DNA of 64,000 nucleotides from assembly GCF_011057645.1 (NCBI RefSeq), contig NZ_JAALGE010000007.1:16034-80033 (forward strand). The letters run 5' to 3'. This DNA is from Marisediminicola senii (GTDB lineage: Bacteria > Actinomycetota > Actinomycetes > Actinomycetales > Microbacteriaceae). The notes below the pieces were generated by a model that was given only the letters and a program-made list of their open reading frames with translations, ran no database searches and was not told where the DNA came from. Position numbers and translations under genes: made by a program. Shown in pieces: positions 1 through 9,570 of the stretch. Every line of letters begins with the position of its first letter. The stretch's first letter is position 1.

Positions 1-3
1 ACC

Positions 4-1380
4 GTGGTGGATCCGTCCGAAGATACTGTCGTCCTGCCCGATGCCGCCGTAGTGGCCGGGCTCGACAACTGGCGGAACCTCCCCATCAAGCAGCAGCCCG
101 CCTGGCCAGACAAGGACGCCGTCGGTGCCGCTTCCGCCGAGATCGCGTCGCTGCCTCCGCTGATCTTCGCTGGCGAGGTCGACATCCTCCGCTCGCGGCT
201 CGCCGCCGCGGCATCCGGTGAGGCCTTCGTGCTGCAGGGCGGCGACTGTGCAGAGACCTTCGCCGGTGCGACCGCCGAGCAGATCCGCAACCGGGTCAAG
301 ACCCTGCTGCAGATGGCCGTCGTCCTCACCTACGGCGCGTCGACGCCGGTCGTCAAGATGGGCCGCATGGCCGGGCAGTTCGCGAAGCCGCGGTCGAGCG
401 ACAACGAGACCCGCGACGGCGTGACGCTCCCCGCCTACCGCGGCGACATCGTCAACGGCTATGACTTCACCCCGGAGTCGCGGGCAGCGGATCCCCGTCG
501 CCTCGTGCAGGGGTACCACACCGCGGCATCCACCCTCAATCTCGTGCGTGCATTCACCCAGGGCGGGTTCGCCGATCTGCGCCAGGTGCACAGCTGGAAC
601 AAGGGCTTCGCCCGCAACCCCGCCAACGCCCGCTACGAACTGCTGGCCCGCGACATCGACCGCGCGATCAAGTTCATGGAGGCGGCGGGCGCCGACTTCG
701 ACGAGCTCAAGCGCGTCGAGTTCTACACCGCGCACGAGGGCCTGCTGATGGACTACGAGCGGCCGATGACCCGCATCGACTCCCGCAACGGCATGCCCGT
801 CAACACGTCGGCGCACTTCCTGTGGATCGGGGAGCGCACGCGCGACCTCGACGGCGCCCACGTCGACTACTTCTCGCGGGTGCGCAACCCCATCGGGGTC
901 AAGCTCGGGCCCACCACGTCGCCCGACGACATGGAACGGCTGATCGACAAGCTCGACCCCGACCGCGAGCCGGGGCGGCTGACCTTCATCTCCCGCATGG
1001 GTGCAGGCAAGGTGCGCGACGCGCTGCCGCCCCTGCTGGAGGCGATCAAGAAGTTCGACGCGACGCCGCTATGGATCTCTGACCCGATGCACGGCAACGG
1101 CCTCACCACGCCGTCCGGCTACAAGACGCGCCGTTTCGACGACGTCGTCGACGAGGTCAAGGGCTTCTTCGAGGCGCACCGTGCGGCAGGCACCCACCCC
1201 GGCGGCATCCACATCGAGCTCACCGGAGACGACGTCACCGAGTGCCTCGGCGGTTCGGAGCACATCGACGAGGCCACCCTCGCCACCCGCTACGAGTCGC
1301 TGTGCGACCCGCGCCTGAACCACATGCAGTCGCTCGAGCTCGCGTTCCTCGTAGCCGAGGAGCTCGGCGCGCAGAAGTAG
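4..1380 (+). CDS. aroG: Class II DAHP synthase (first step of the shikimate pathway)
   Basis: Condenses phosphoenolpyruvate and erythrose 4-phosphate to DAHP in the cytoplasm, opening aromatic amino acid synthesis. The 458 residues match the plant/mycobacterial class II family (about 450-470 aa). Visible family blocks are GGDCAETF near residue 80, KMGRMAGQFAKPRS, HFLWIGERTR, ISRMGAGKVRDALPP, DPMHGN and HPGGIHIELTGDDVTECLGG. The GTG start lies three bases inside the window edge, so an earlier start cannot be excluded, although the N-terminus has about the normal length. The kinase gene downstream is convergent. In Mycobacterium, aroG also lies beside pknL and Rv2175c, so the neighbourhood is conserved. 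Confidence 0.95.
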   Translation: MVDPSEDTVVLPDAAVVAGLDNWRNLPIKQQPAWPDKDAVGAASAEIASLPPLIFAGEVDILRSRLAAAASGEAFVLQGGDCAETFAGATAEQIRNRVKTLLQMAVVLTYGASTPVVKMGRMAGQFAKPRSSDNETRDGVTLPAYRGDIVNGYDFTPESRAADPRRLVQGYHTAASTLNLVRAFTQGGFADLRQVHSWNKGFARNPANARYELLARDIDRAIKFMEAAGADFDELKRVEFYTAHEGLLMDYERPMTRIDSRNGMPVNTSAHFLWIGERTRDLDGAHVDYFSRVRNPIGVKLGPTTSPDDMERLIDKLDPDREPGRLTFISRMGAGKVRDALPPLLEAIKKFDATPLWISDPMHGNGLTTPSGYKTRRFDDVVDEVKGFFEAHRAAGTHPGGIHIELTGDDVTECLGGSEHIDEATLATRYESLCDPRLNHMQSLELAFLVAEELGAQK

Positions 1381-1390
1381 CGCCGCACCA

Positions 1391-1417
1391 GCTGCCCGGG
1401 GGTGAAACCCGGGCAGC
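1391..1417. terminator. Hairpin between convergent aroG and pknL
   Basis: A perfect 10-bp inverted repeat (gctgcccggg / cccgggcagc) with a 7-nt loop lies in the 59-bp gap between two convergent genes. There is no T-tract. A bidirectional terminator is the likely role. Confidence 0.55.
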
Positions 1418-1439
1418 CGCCGGTGAACCCGGGTGCGTG

Positions 1440-3404
<1,965 letters not shown>

Positions 3405-3410
3405 CGGACG

Positions 3411-3416
3411 ATTCTA
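3411..3416 (-). promoter_or_regulatory. -10 box of pknL, leaderless geometry
   Basis: TAGAAT on the minus strand ends 6 nt before the GTG start, which would place transcription initiation at the start codon. No clear -35 was seen. Confidence 0.45.
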
Positions 3417-3467
3417 GGGAGGCCCCGGGTGAACGGGCGTCCAAAACACCGCGAAGCGGTCGCTGGG

Positions 3468-4769
3468 TCAGGACAACTGCGCGAGCCAGGCGCGAGCCGA
3501 GGTCTCCCACTTGCCGTACGCATCGGGGTGTCCGGAGAGCTGCACGGCCTGCGCAGCCTGGTTCACGGTGCGTGTCTGCCAGTTCGGGATATCGAGCAGG
3601 CCGCGGGTGAACCCCTTGTTCGGGTTCGACGATCCACCGAAGAAGAGGCGGGATGCGTATGCCGGGTCGGTCAGCTGGGGCGCCGTTCCCCATCCGGTGC
3701 TCGGGCGCTGCTGGAACAGCCCGAGCGAGTCGCGATCGCCGAAGTTGATGTTGCGCAGGCTGGATTCCTGCATGGCCGCGGAGAGCGCGATGACGATTCC
3801 GTAGTCGCTGACCCCGAGCGAGCGGCCGACCGAGATGATGGTGGAGGCATTGCGGGCCATCTCGGCGGTCAGCGGGGTGATGCTCCCTCCCACCGCGGTG
3901 GATGCCGCGGGGGCGACCGGCGCGGGTGCCGCGCTCGGGATGACGAGGGTGCGGCCGCCGTAGATGATGCTCGACCAGCTCAGGCCGTTCGCCGACAGGA
4001 TCGCCTGGATGGTGACGCCGTACTTGCTGGCGATGCTGGCGATGGTCTCGCCGGAGGCGATGGTGTGCGAACCGCCCGCGGCGGGCGTGGAAGGCGCGGG
4101 GCGTGCGGCAATCGGCGCCTGCGACGCGACGGCGGGCGCGGTCGACGACGGGATGGCGAGGGTTCCGCCCGGGTAGATGATGCTGCTGCTGGAGAGGCCG
4201 TTCGCGCTGAGCACGGCAGCCGTCGGTACGCCGAACTTCGCGGCGATGCGGGCGACAGTGTCGCCGGCGACGATCGTGTAGCGGGAGGCGGAGGGTGCCG
4301 GGGTCGGCGCCGGCGCCGCGGCGGTGGGCGCTGCCGCACCGGACGACAGCGTCAGCTTCTGGCCGGGGTGGATGACCGACTTCCAGCCGAGGCCGTTCAT
4401 GGCGAGCACGGATGCGGTGGGGATGCCGAAGCGGCCGGCGATCCCGCTGATGGTGTCGCCGGCGACGACGGTGTACGAGGCCGGTGCTGCGGCGACGGAT
4501 GCGGCCTGGCCGGACGAGGTGGCTTCTGCCGTGGATGCCGCGTGGGCCGCCGCGAGTGCCTCACGGATCGACTTGCCCTGTTCGGTGGGGGCCGGCTTGT
4601 GGCGGTCGGCGTCGCGATCTTCGGCGCTGGCCGGTGCGATGGGTCCGGTGAGGCTCATTGCCATCGATCCGGCGAGGACGATCGGAATGGTGGAGAGCAT
4701 GCCCCGTCCGAGGCGACTGCTCCTGTTGTTCAACTGTTCGCGAGGGTTCTTGCGCGGAAGATGTGCCAT
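3468..4769 (-). CDS. Secreted triple-LysM protein with lysozyme/transglycosylase-like C-terminal domain
   Basis: Probable exported peptidoglycan-binding hydrolase of 433 aa. The chosen ATG at 4769 is preceded by ACGGGGA and begins a signal peptide (basic residues to 22, hydrophobic stretch, cleavage near APASA at 45-49). The open frame extends 47 codons further upstream, but that part looks non-coding. Three LysM modules start at about residues 99, 165 and 238, each with a GDT/GET-type opening and a final PG/GG...LVIP-like strand, separated by Ala/Pro linkers. The last ~130 residues contain MQESSLRN and DSLGLFQQRPS, resembling actinobacterial lysozyme-like domains with a catalytic Glu; activity is inferred. 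It sits between a PASTA kinase and a DNA-binding protein, fitting a wall-maintenance role. Confidence 0.85.
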   Translation of the reverse strand: MAHLPRKNPREQLNNRSSRLGRGMLSTIPIVLAGSMAMSLTGPIAPASAEDRDADRHKPAPTEQGKSIREALAAAHAASTAEATSSGQAASVAAAPASYTVVAGDTISGIAGRFGIPTASVLAMNGLGWKSVIHPGQKLTLSSGAAAPTAAAPAPTPAPSASRYTIVAGDTVARIAAKFGVPTAAVLSANGLSSSSIIYPGGTLAIPSSTAPAVASQAPIAARPAPSTPAAGGSHTIASGETIASIASKYGVTIQAILSANGLSWSSIIYGGRTLVIPSAAPAPVAPAASTAVGGSITPLTAEMARNASTIISVGRSLGVSDYGIVIALSAAMQESSLRNINFGDRDSLGLFQQRPSTGWGTAPQLTDPAYASRLFFGGSSNPNKGFTRGLLDIPNWQTRTVNQAAQAVQLSGHPDAYGKWETSARAWLAQLS

Positions 4770-4895
4770 GTACGTGTCCCCGTTTGCATAGTGGCGGGGC
4801 CGCATGCGCCCCTGACGTGTTCCGACCGGCCCTGAGTCACCGGATCGGATCCCCCTGATACTGTCTCCGCGCATGCGACGCAGATTTCCCCACGC

Positions 4896-4920
4896 TGACA
4901 TAGATGTCAACGCGTGTCAA
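4896..4920 (-). promoter_or_regulatory. Promoter/operator candidate of the LysM gene
   Basis: Read on the minus strand there are two TTGACA hexamers spaced exactly 10 bp (4915-4920 and 4905-4910). The second runs into a palindrome TGACAT-CT-ATGTCA (4896-4909). A weak AAATCT lies 17 bp downstream as a possible -10. Leader length to the ATG would be about 110 nt. The palindrome could be a regulator site; no specific regulator can be named. Confidence 0.4.
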
Positions 4921-5013
4921 TCAGAGTGGCGCATGTGAATCGAGTTAACCTACGCGAAACAATTCCCCGCTGACCGGCATGAATGCCGAGCCGGTGTCTG
5001 GCAGTCTTGGCCT

Positions 5014-5355
5014 GTGACTACAGCTTCAGACGACTCCTGGCTCAGCGTTCCCGACCTCGCCGAGCTCCTCGACACCACCCCGAGCAAGGTACGGCGCCTC
5101 GTCGAGGATCGCGCCCTGCTCGCCCAACGCATCGACGGCGTGCTCAAGGTGCCCGCCCGCTTCATTCGCGATGGCGAGCCCCTGCACGAACTGCGTGGCA
5201 CCCTGGTGCTGCTCGCCGACAGTGGCTTCAGCGACGACGAGGCGATGAACTGGCTGCTGAGCGACGACGACATGCTCGACATGGCGCCGATCGACGCGCT
5301 GCTTGCCGGCCGTAAGGCCGAGGTGCGCCGGATAGCGCAGGCCCTCGGCTTCTGA
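5014..5355 (+). CDS. Rv2175c-family DNA-binding protein
   Basis: A 113-aa protein with a winged-helix-like N-terminal segment (WLSVPDLAELLDTTPSKVRRL) and the family C-terminal part (LVLLADSGFSDDEAMNWLL). In Mycobacterium tuberculosis, Rv2175c is a DNA-binding substrate of kinase PknL, phosphorylated on Thr9 in an N-terminal extension. Here that extension is missing and only Thr2 and Thr3 precede the domain, so phospho-control may differ. The GTG start at 5014 is the only in-frame start giving the full domain. It lies on the strand opposite to the kinase and LysM genes and converges with the prenyl synthase (11-bp gap). Confidence 0.85.
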   Translation: MTTASDDSWLSVPDLAELLDTTPSKVRRLVEDRALLAQRIDGVLKVPARFIRDGEPLHELRGTLVLLADSGFSDDEAMNWLLSDDDMLDMAPIDALLAGRKAEVRRIAQALGF

Positions 5356-5366
5356 GCCGCCGCCCG

Positions 5367-6500
5367 CTATGCCGAGCGGCGCGTGACCGCGTCGGCGAGG
5401 TGCCGCAACTGTGCCCTGGCGGATTCACTGATCGGAGCATCGTCGAGGGCCGACACCGCACGGGTGACGTTATGGTCGATGATCTTCTCCACACTGTCGA
5501 CGGCGCCACTGCCGATGATCGATGCCTGCAGCATCCCCACCTGTTCTTCGGTGAGCTCGACGTCACCCAGCAGCTCGTCGAGCAGCGTGCGGGCGTTGGG
5601 CTCCATCTCCTGCCTGGCGAGGGCGATCAGCACGGTGCGCTTGCCCTCGCGCAGGTCGTCTCCGGCCGGCTTACCGGTGACCGCGGGGTCCCCGAACACT
5701 CCGAGCAGGTCATCTCGCAGCTGGTAGGCGATGCCGAGGGGCAGCCCGAATTCGCGCAGGGCATCCAGTTGCGCCGGCGTCGCGCCGGCGAGGGCTGCGC
5801 CGATGGCCAGGGGAGCCTCGATGCTGTACTTGGCCGACTTGTAGACGATCACCCGGTGGGCACGGTCGAGCAGCGCAGACTCCGGATGGTTCTGCCATGA
5901 GCTCTCGTCGAGGATGTCGAGGTACTGCCCGGCGGTGACCTCGGTTCGCATGCGGTTGAACTCGAGGCGGGGCCCCAGCGCCTGTGCGGGGGAGGGCAGC
6001 ATGCGGATGGCCTCGTCGAACAGCTCGTCGCTCCAGCTCAGCAGCAGGTCGCCGAGCAACAGGGCAGCACTGTTGCCGAATGTCGCGTCACTGCCGGTCC
6101 ATCCGCCGTCGGCGTGCAGGGCCTGGAACCGCTTGTGCGCGGCCGGGAGCCCGCGCCGGGTGTCGGAGTTGTCCATGATGTCGTCGTGCACGAGCGCGGC
6201 CGCGTGAAAGATCTCGAGCGCACTCGCGGCCTTGACGACGGCGCGGATATCGGGATCCGTCCGTCCGTCGTCGTCGGTCATATCGCCGGGGGAGGAGGTC
6301 GGGGCGAGGCCGCTCGACGCCTGCCATCCCCAGTAGCAGAACAGTGCCCTGAACCGCTTTCCCCCGCGCAGGAGGTCCCGCGAGTAATCGACAAACGGAG
6401 CAAGGTCCGGGGCGATCGACGTCAACAGGGGCTCGCGCGCGTCGAGGAACCCGTCTACGTCGGCCTGGACTAGGTCAACTAACCGCGTACTCTCAGCCAC
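5367..6500 (-). CDS. idsA: Polyprenyl diphosphate synthase
   Basis: Trans-type isoprenyl diphosphate synthase, 377 aa, adding isopentenyl units to an allylic primer for quinone, carotenoid or lipid-carrier precursors. Both aspartate-rich motifs are present: DDIMD in LVHDDIMDNSDTRRG and DDLLG in AYQLRDDLLG, with GGKRFR near the N-terminus. Small residues upstream of the first motif (FHAAALVHDD) do not suggest a short-chain enzyme, so a geranylgeranyl or longer product is likely, but chain length cannot be fixed from sequence. The GTG start at 6500 lies 6 nt after a TAGGCT box and lacks a Shine-Dalgarno. The gene is divergent from the DUF3040 gene, matching the idsA2-Rv2175c-pknL order in mycobacteria. 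Confidence 0.9.
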   Translation of the reverse strand: MAESTRLVDLVQADVDGFLDAREPLLTSIAPDLAPFVDYSRDLLRGGKRFRALFCYWGWQASSGLAPTSSPGDMTDDDGRTDPDIRAVVKAASALEIFHAAALVHDDIMDNSDTRRGLPAAHKRFQALHADGGWTGSDATFGNSAALLLGDLLLSWSDELFDEAIRMLPSPAQALGPRLEFNRMRTEVTAGQYLDILDESSWQNHPESALLDRAHRVIVYKSAKYSIEAPLAIGAALAGATPAQLDALREFGLPLGIAYQLRDDLLGVFGDPAVTGKPAGDDLREGKRTVLIALARQEMEPNARTLLDELLGDVELTEEQVGMLQASIIGSGAVDSVEKIIDHNVTRAVSALDDAPISESARAQLRHLADAVTRRSA

Positions 6501-6506
6501 ATGCCT

Positions 6507-6534
6507 AGCCTAGCCATCCGGGGGACCATAGACT
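6507..6534. promoter_or_regulatory. Divergent promoters of idsA (-) and the DUF3040 gene (+)
   Basis: On the minus strand TAGGCT (6507-6512) ends 6 nt before the GTG of idsA, a leaderless layout. On the plus strand TAGACT (6529-6534) would start a transcript near 6541, about 50 nt before the DUF3040 ATG, which has its own GAAGGAG site. Confidence 0.45.
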
Positions 6535-6592
6535 TGTGGGGATCTTGCGTGGCACTCGAGCCGTCGCACTCGAGGCAGTAGAAGGAGTCATC

Positions 6593-7003
6593 ATGCCGCT
6601 GTCTGAGCACGAGCAGCGACTGCTCGAAGAGATGGAGCGGGGCCTCTATCACAACGATGCAGATTTCGTGGCCACGGTGGGCAACCGCCGGGGCAAGCCC
6701 AACTACACCCTTATCGTCGTCGGGATCCTCGTCGCGATAGCCGGGGTAGGGGTCATCGTCACCGGGGTGATCGTCAGGCAGCCCCTCGTGGGGGTCCTGG
6801 GATTCATCCTGATGTTCGTCGGCGCACTGCTGGCCATCGCACCGCCCCGCAAGGGCGGAATCCCGGAGGAGCCCAGCGCGGCAGAGCGGGCCGGGTCGAC
6901 GTCGACCAGGGCGACCGCCTCCGGATCGCCCCGCACCGGGTTCATGGACCGCATGAACGAGCGGTGGGACAAGCGCCAGGACGGGCGCGACGGCAGGGAC
7001 TAG
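6593..7003 (+). CDS. DUF3040 membrane protein
   Basis: 136-aa actinobacterial membrane protein of unknown function. The N-terminus PLSEHEQRLLEEME is the hallmark of DUF3040, followed by two membrane helices (about 42-64 and 69-89) and a polar, arginine- and aspartate-rich tail. The ATG at 6593 is chosen because GAAGGAG lies 5-6 nt upstream and because the family motif begins there; an upstream in-frame start would add 19 unrelated residues. A DUF3040 gene (Rv2169c) also precedes mraZ in Mycobacterium, so its position next to the division cluster is conserved. Twin terminators close its transcript. Confidence 0.88.
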   Translation: MPLSEHEQRLLEEMERGLYHNDADFVATVGNRRGKPNYTLIVVGILVAIAGVGVIVTGVIVRQPLVGVLGFILMFVGALLAIAPPRKGGIPEEPSAAERAGSTSTRATASGSPRTGFMDRMNERWDKRQDGRDGRD

Positions 7004-7027
7004 CCCCTCCCAGCCAGCACCACTGAA

Positions 7028-7056
7028 GAGTCGGCCCTCGGGCCGGCTCTTTTTTT
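7028..7056 (+). terminator. Intrinsic terminator, first of a tandem pair
   Basis: Stem gagtcggccc / gggccggctc (one G-T wobble) with a very short loop, followed by a run of seven T. It lies 25 nt after the DUF3040 stop. Confidence 0.9.
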
Positions 7057-7063
7057 GTGCAGC

Positions 7064-7091
7064 GAGCCGGCCCTCGGGCCGGCTCTTTTTT
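7064..7091 (+). terminator. Intrinsic terminator, second of a tandem pair
   Basis: A perfect stem gagccggccc / gggccggctc followed by six T. It is nearly identical to the hairpin 36 bp upstream, so the two look like a duplication. Together they insulate the mraZ promoter from upstream transcription. Confidence 0.9.
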
Positions 7092-7224
7092 AGTGCCCGG
7101 ACGACCCACGGGCGGCACACGGCACCCTTCGCGACACGGCGGGCGCGGAATTGCCCTCCACCCAGAAAAAGCCTGCATTCGTCGCGCATATCGGGTCGTC
7201 GACACCCCAGAAGAGGGGGCCGCA

Positions 7225-7258
7225 TATCTATTGTGGGGCGAAGTGGAGTAAAGTGGAG
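7225..7258 (+). promoter_or_regulatory. mraZ promoter with three MraZ boxes
   Basis: A possible -10 TATCTA (7225-7230) is followed by GTGGGG (7233-7238), GTGGAG (7243-7248) and GTGGAG (7253-7258), three direct repeats on an exact 10-bp period. MraZ is known to bind repeated TGGG/GTGG-type boxes upstream of its own gene in other bacteria. The boxes overlap or directly follow the expected transcription start, so autorepression of the whole cluster is likely. The -35 is not clear. Confidence 0.75.
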
Positions 7259-7298
7259 GACACCTGGACAGGGCCGGCGATCGAGGGGGTGAGTACCT

Positions 7299-7730
7299 AT
7301 GTTTCTTGGTACCCACACCCCGAAGCTCGACGACAAGGGCCGCATCATCCTCCCGGCCAAGTTCCGTGGAGAACTCGAATCCGGCGTGGTCATCACCCGG
7401 GGCCAGGAACGGTGCCTCTATGTCTTCAGCACCCGTGAGTTCGACGAGATGCACGAGAAGATCCGCCAGGCGCCGGTGACCAGCAAGACGTCGCGTGACT
7501 TCCTCCGGCTCTTCCTCTCCGGAGCGAACGCCGAGGTGCCCGACGCGCAGCACCGCGTCACCATCCCCGCCCAGCTCCGCGCCTACGCGGGACTCGGCCG
7601 CGACCTCACGGTGATCGGCGCGGGCAACCGCGCAGAGATCTGGGACACCGCCGCGTGGGAGACCTACTACACCGAGCAGGAAGCCGCCTTCGCCGACACC
7701 ACGGAGGAGGTGATCCCCGGGCTCTTCTAG
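7299..7730 (+). CDS. mraZ: Transcriptional regulator MraZ
   Basis: 143-aa DNA-binding protein with two swapped-hairpin (AbrB-like) repeats, each carrying the D-x3-R motif: DDKGR near residue 11 and DAQHR near 83. Such proteins form a ring and bind repeated boxes before mraZ to control the division cluster. The ATG at 7299 has GAGGGGG a few bases upstream. Length and sequence are normal for actinobacteria. The three boxes in its leader support autoregulation. Confidence 0.96.
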   Translation: MFLGTHTPKLDDKGRIILPAKFRGELESGVVITRGQERCLYVFSTREFDEMHEKIRQAPVTSKTSRDFLRLFLSGANAEVPDAQHRVTIPAQLRAYAGLGRDLTVIGAGNRAEIWDTAAWETYYTEQEAAFADTTEEVIPGLF

Positions 7731-7830
7731 CACCTCGATGCCGACCCCCAGCCGATGTTCGCCCTGCCACACTTCCCCGGTGGCAGGTAGGAGCGGATGG
7801 GGATCAGCATCCAGGAGCAGGCCGAACATC

Positions 7831-8781
7831 ATGACCGATGACATCCACACTCCCGTCAAGCTCGCCCGCAGTGTCGAACTGCTCGCGCCCGCTCTCGAAC
7901 ACGACGGCGCAATCCTCGTCGACGGAACGCTCGGAATGGCCGGACACGCCGAGGCATTCCTCGATCGCTTTCCCGACCTGACCCTGGTCGGCCTCGACCG
8001 CGACCCCGATGCGCTCGAGATCGCCGGCCAGCGTCTCGCGCGCTTCGGGGATCGCGTACACCTCGTTCACACCGTCTATGACCGCTTCGCGGAGGCCCTC
8101 GACGACCTCGGCATCGACGAGGTGCACGGCATCCTGTTCGACCTCGGCGTCTCCTCCCTCCAGCTCGACCGGGTCGACCGGGGCTTCTCCTACTCCAAGG
8201 ACGCACCCCTCGACATGCGCATGGATGCCACGTCTCCGGTCACCGCGCAGCAGGTGCTGGCCGACTACAGCGCAGCCGACCTGCGCCGCATCTTTCGCGA
8301 CTATGGCGAGGAGCGGCTCGCCGGACGATACGCCGACCGCATCGTCGAACGCCGCGACCGCGCCCCGCTCGAACGGTCCGCCGACCTCGTCGAACTGATC
8401 ACCGCCGCCACGCCGGTCGCCATCCAGCGCAACGGCCACCCGGCCAAACGGGTCTTCCAGGCCCTCCGCATCGAGGTCAATCAAGAACTCGCCGCATTAG
8501 AAACCGCCATGCCCGCGTCGCTCGACCGATTGGCCGTCGACGGCCGTATCGTCGTTCTCGCGTACCAGTCACTCGAAGATCGCATCGTGAAGCGCGTCCT
8601 TGCCACGAAGTCCTCATCCAGCGCGCCTGAAGGACTCCCGGTAGAGCTGCCGGAACACCAGCCGGAGTTCCAGTTGCTCGTCCGCGGGGCGGAACTGGCC
8701 AGTGACGACGAGAAGTCCGAGAATCCCCGAGCAACACCCGTGCGGCTGCGTGCTGCGAAGAGAATCAGGAGGGCCGCATGA
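7831..8781 (+). CDS. rsmH: 16S rRNA (cytosine-1402-N4)-methyltransferase
   Basis: SAM-dependent enzyme of 316 aa that makes N4-methyl-C1402 in the ribosomal P site. Visible blocks are HTPV at the N-terminus, VDGTLGMAGHAEAFL (SAM loop), GLDRDPDAL, ILFDLGVSSLQLD, the GFSY..APLDMRMD segment, FQALRIEVNQEL and LAYQSLEDRIVK. The start at 7831 is preferred because AGGAG lies at 7813-7817 and the family begins near HTPV; the frame stays open 31 codons further upstream without family similarity. The stop overlaps the next start by ATGA, so translation is coupled to the ftsL gene. Confidence 0.95.
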   Translation: MTDDIHTPVKLARSVELLAPALEHDGAILVDGTLGMAGHAEAFLDRFPDLTLVGLDRDPDALEIAGQRLARFGDRVHLVHTVYDRFAEALDDLGIDEVHGILFDLGVSSLQLDRVDRGFSYSKDAPLDMRMDATSPVTAQQVLADYSAADLRRIFRDYGEERLAGRYADRIVERRDRAPLERSADLVELITAATPVAIQRNGHPAKRVFQALRIEVNQELAALETAMPASLDRLAVDGRIVVLAYQSLEDRIVKRVLATKSSSSAPEGLPVELPEHQPEFQLLVRGAELASDDEKSENPRATPVRLRAAKRIRRAA

Positions 8782-9500
8782 GCGCTCTGCCCGCACGGCA
8801 CCCCGCCGCACCCACCTTCCTCGGTCGCCCGTCGCGTCCGGAGCCGGTCGTCGAGGTCACCCCGACCCGCGCCCAGCGCAGCGCAAGGCCCCGCCTCCTC
8901 GCCGCCATCGGGTCGGTCGTCGGGCTGTTCGGCATCCTCGCGGCGCAGCTGCTCCTGACCATCGCCACCTCAGAGGGTGCATACGAGATCTCGGCACTCC
9001 AGGCGCAGCAGAGCGAACTGGGCCGCGACCAGCAGGTGCTCGTCGAGCAGCTGCAGGTCCTCGACGCCCCCCAGCACCTCGCAGCCGAGGCGCAGGCACT
9101 CGGCATGGTCGCCGGATCGAGTGCAGCGTACCTACGGCTCTCCGACGGAGTCGTACTGGGAACGCCGACCGCGGCATCCGAGAGTTCCGCCCTGGTCACC
9201 GCTCCCGATGGCAGCCCGCTCATCCCCAACTCGCTGCTCGCCAACGTGCCGTCCGCGGCCGGTGCAGCAGCCGGTGCCGGGGCGGCTGCAGGCGCCGGGG
9301 TGGAAGCCCCGGCCGACGCCACCTCGCCGATTCCGGTCACCGGAACCGACGCGCCCGCTGCCGGCACCGTCGACGGACAGGACACCGGCCCCGTCGCACC
9401 GGTTGACGGCACCGGCACTGGCGCGCCTACGGCCGATGGTGCCGTCGGGTCGGTAGCGTCGAGTTCACCAACCGGAATTCCGACTCCCAAGACTCACTAG
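8778..9500 (+). CDS. ftsL: FtsL-like divisome protein
   Basis: Bitopic membrane protein of 240 aa in the ftsL position. A basic N-terminal tail of about 40 residues precedes one helix (about 41-63), then a short leucine/glutamine-rich coiled coil (ALQAQQSELGRDQQVLVEQL) and the LAAEAQALGMV segment typical of actinobacterial FtsL. The last ~100 residues are a low-complexity Ala/Gly/Thr/Pro extension outside the membrane. FtsL normally pairs with FtsB/DivIC and links FtsQ to FtsW-FtsI. Assignment rests on topology and position, as sequence conservation is weak. It is ATGA-coupled to rsmH. Confidence 0.82.
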   Translation: MSALPARHPAAPTFLGRPSRPEPVVEVTPTRAQRSARPRLLAAIGSVVGLFGILAAQLLLTIATSEGAYEISALQAQQSELGRDQQVLVEQLQVLDAPQHLAAEAQALGMVAGSSAAYLRLSDGVVLGTPTAASESSALVTAPDGSPLIPNSLLANVPSAAGAAAGAGAAAGAGVEAPADATSPIPVTGTDAPAAGTVDGQDTGPVAPVDGTGTGAPTADGAVGSVASSSPTGIPTPKTH

Positions 9501-9570
9501 CGGGACCGCGCGCCAGCGACATCGCATCCAGAAGCCATCGCCTCACGGCAATCGACACCCGGGGAGCCAC

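Noticed and set aside
4770..5013. A c-di-AMP (ydaO-type) riboswitch before the LysM gene, as found before some actinobacterial wall hydrolases
   Set aside because: The conserved riboswitch blocks are not present and the leader is too short.
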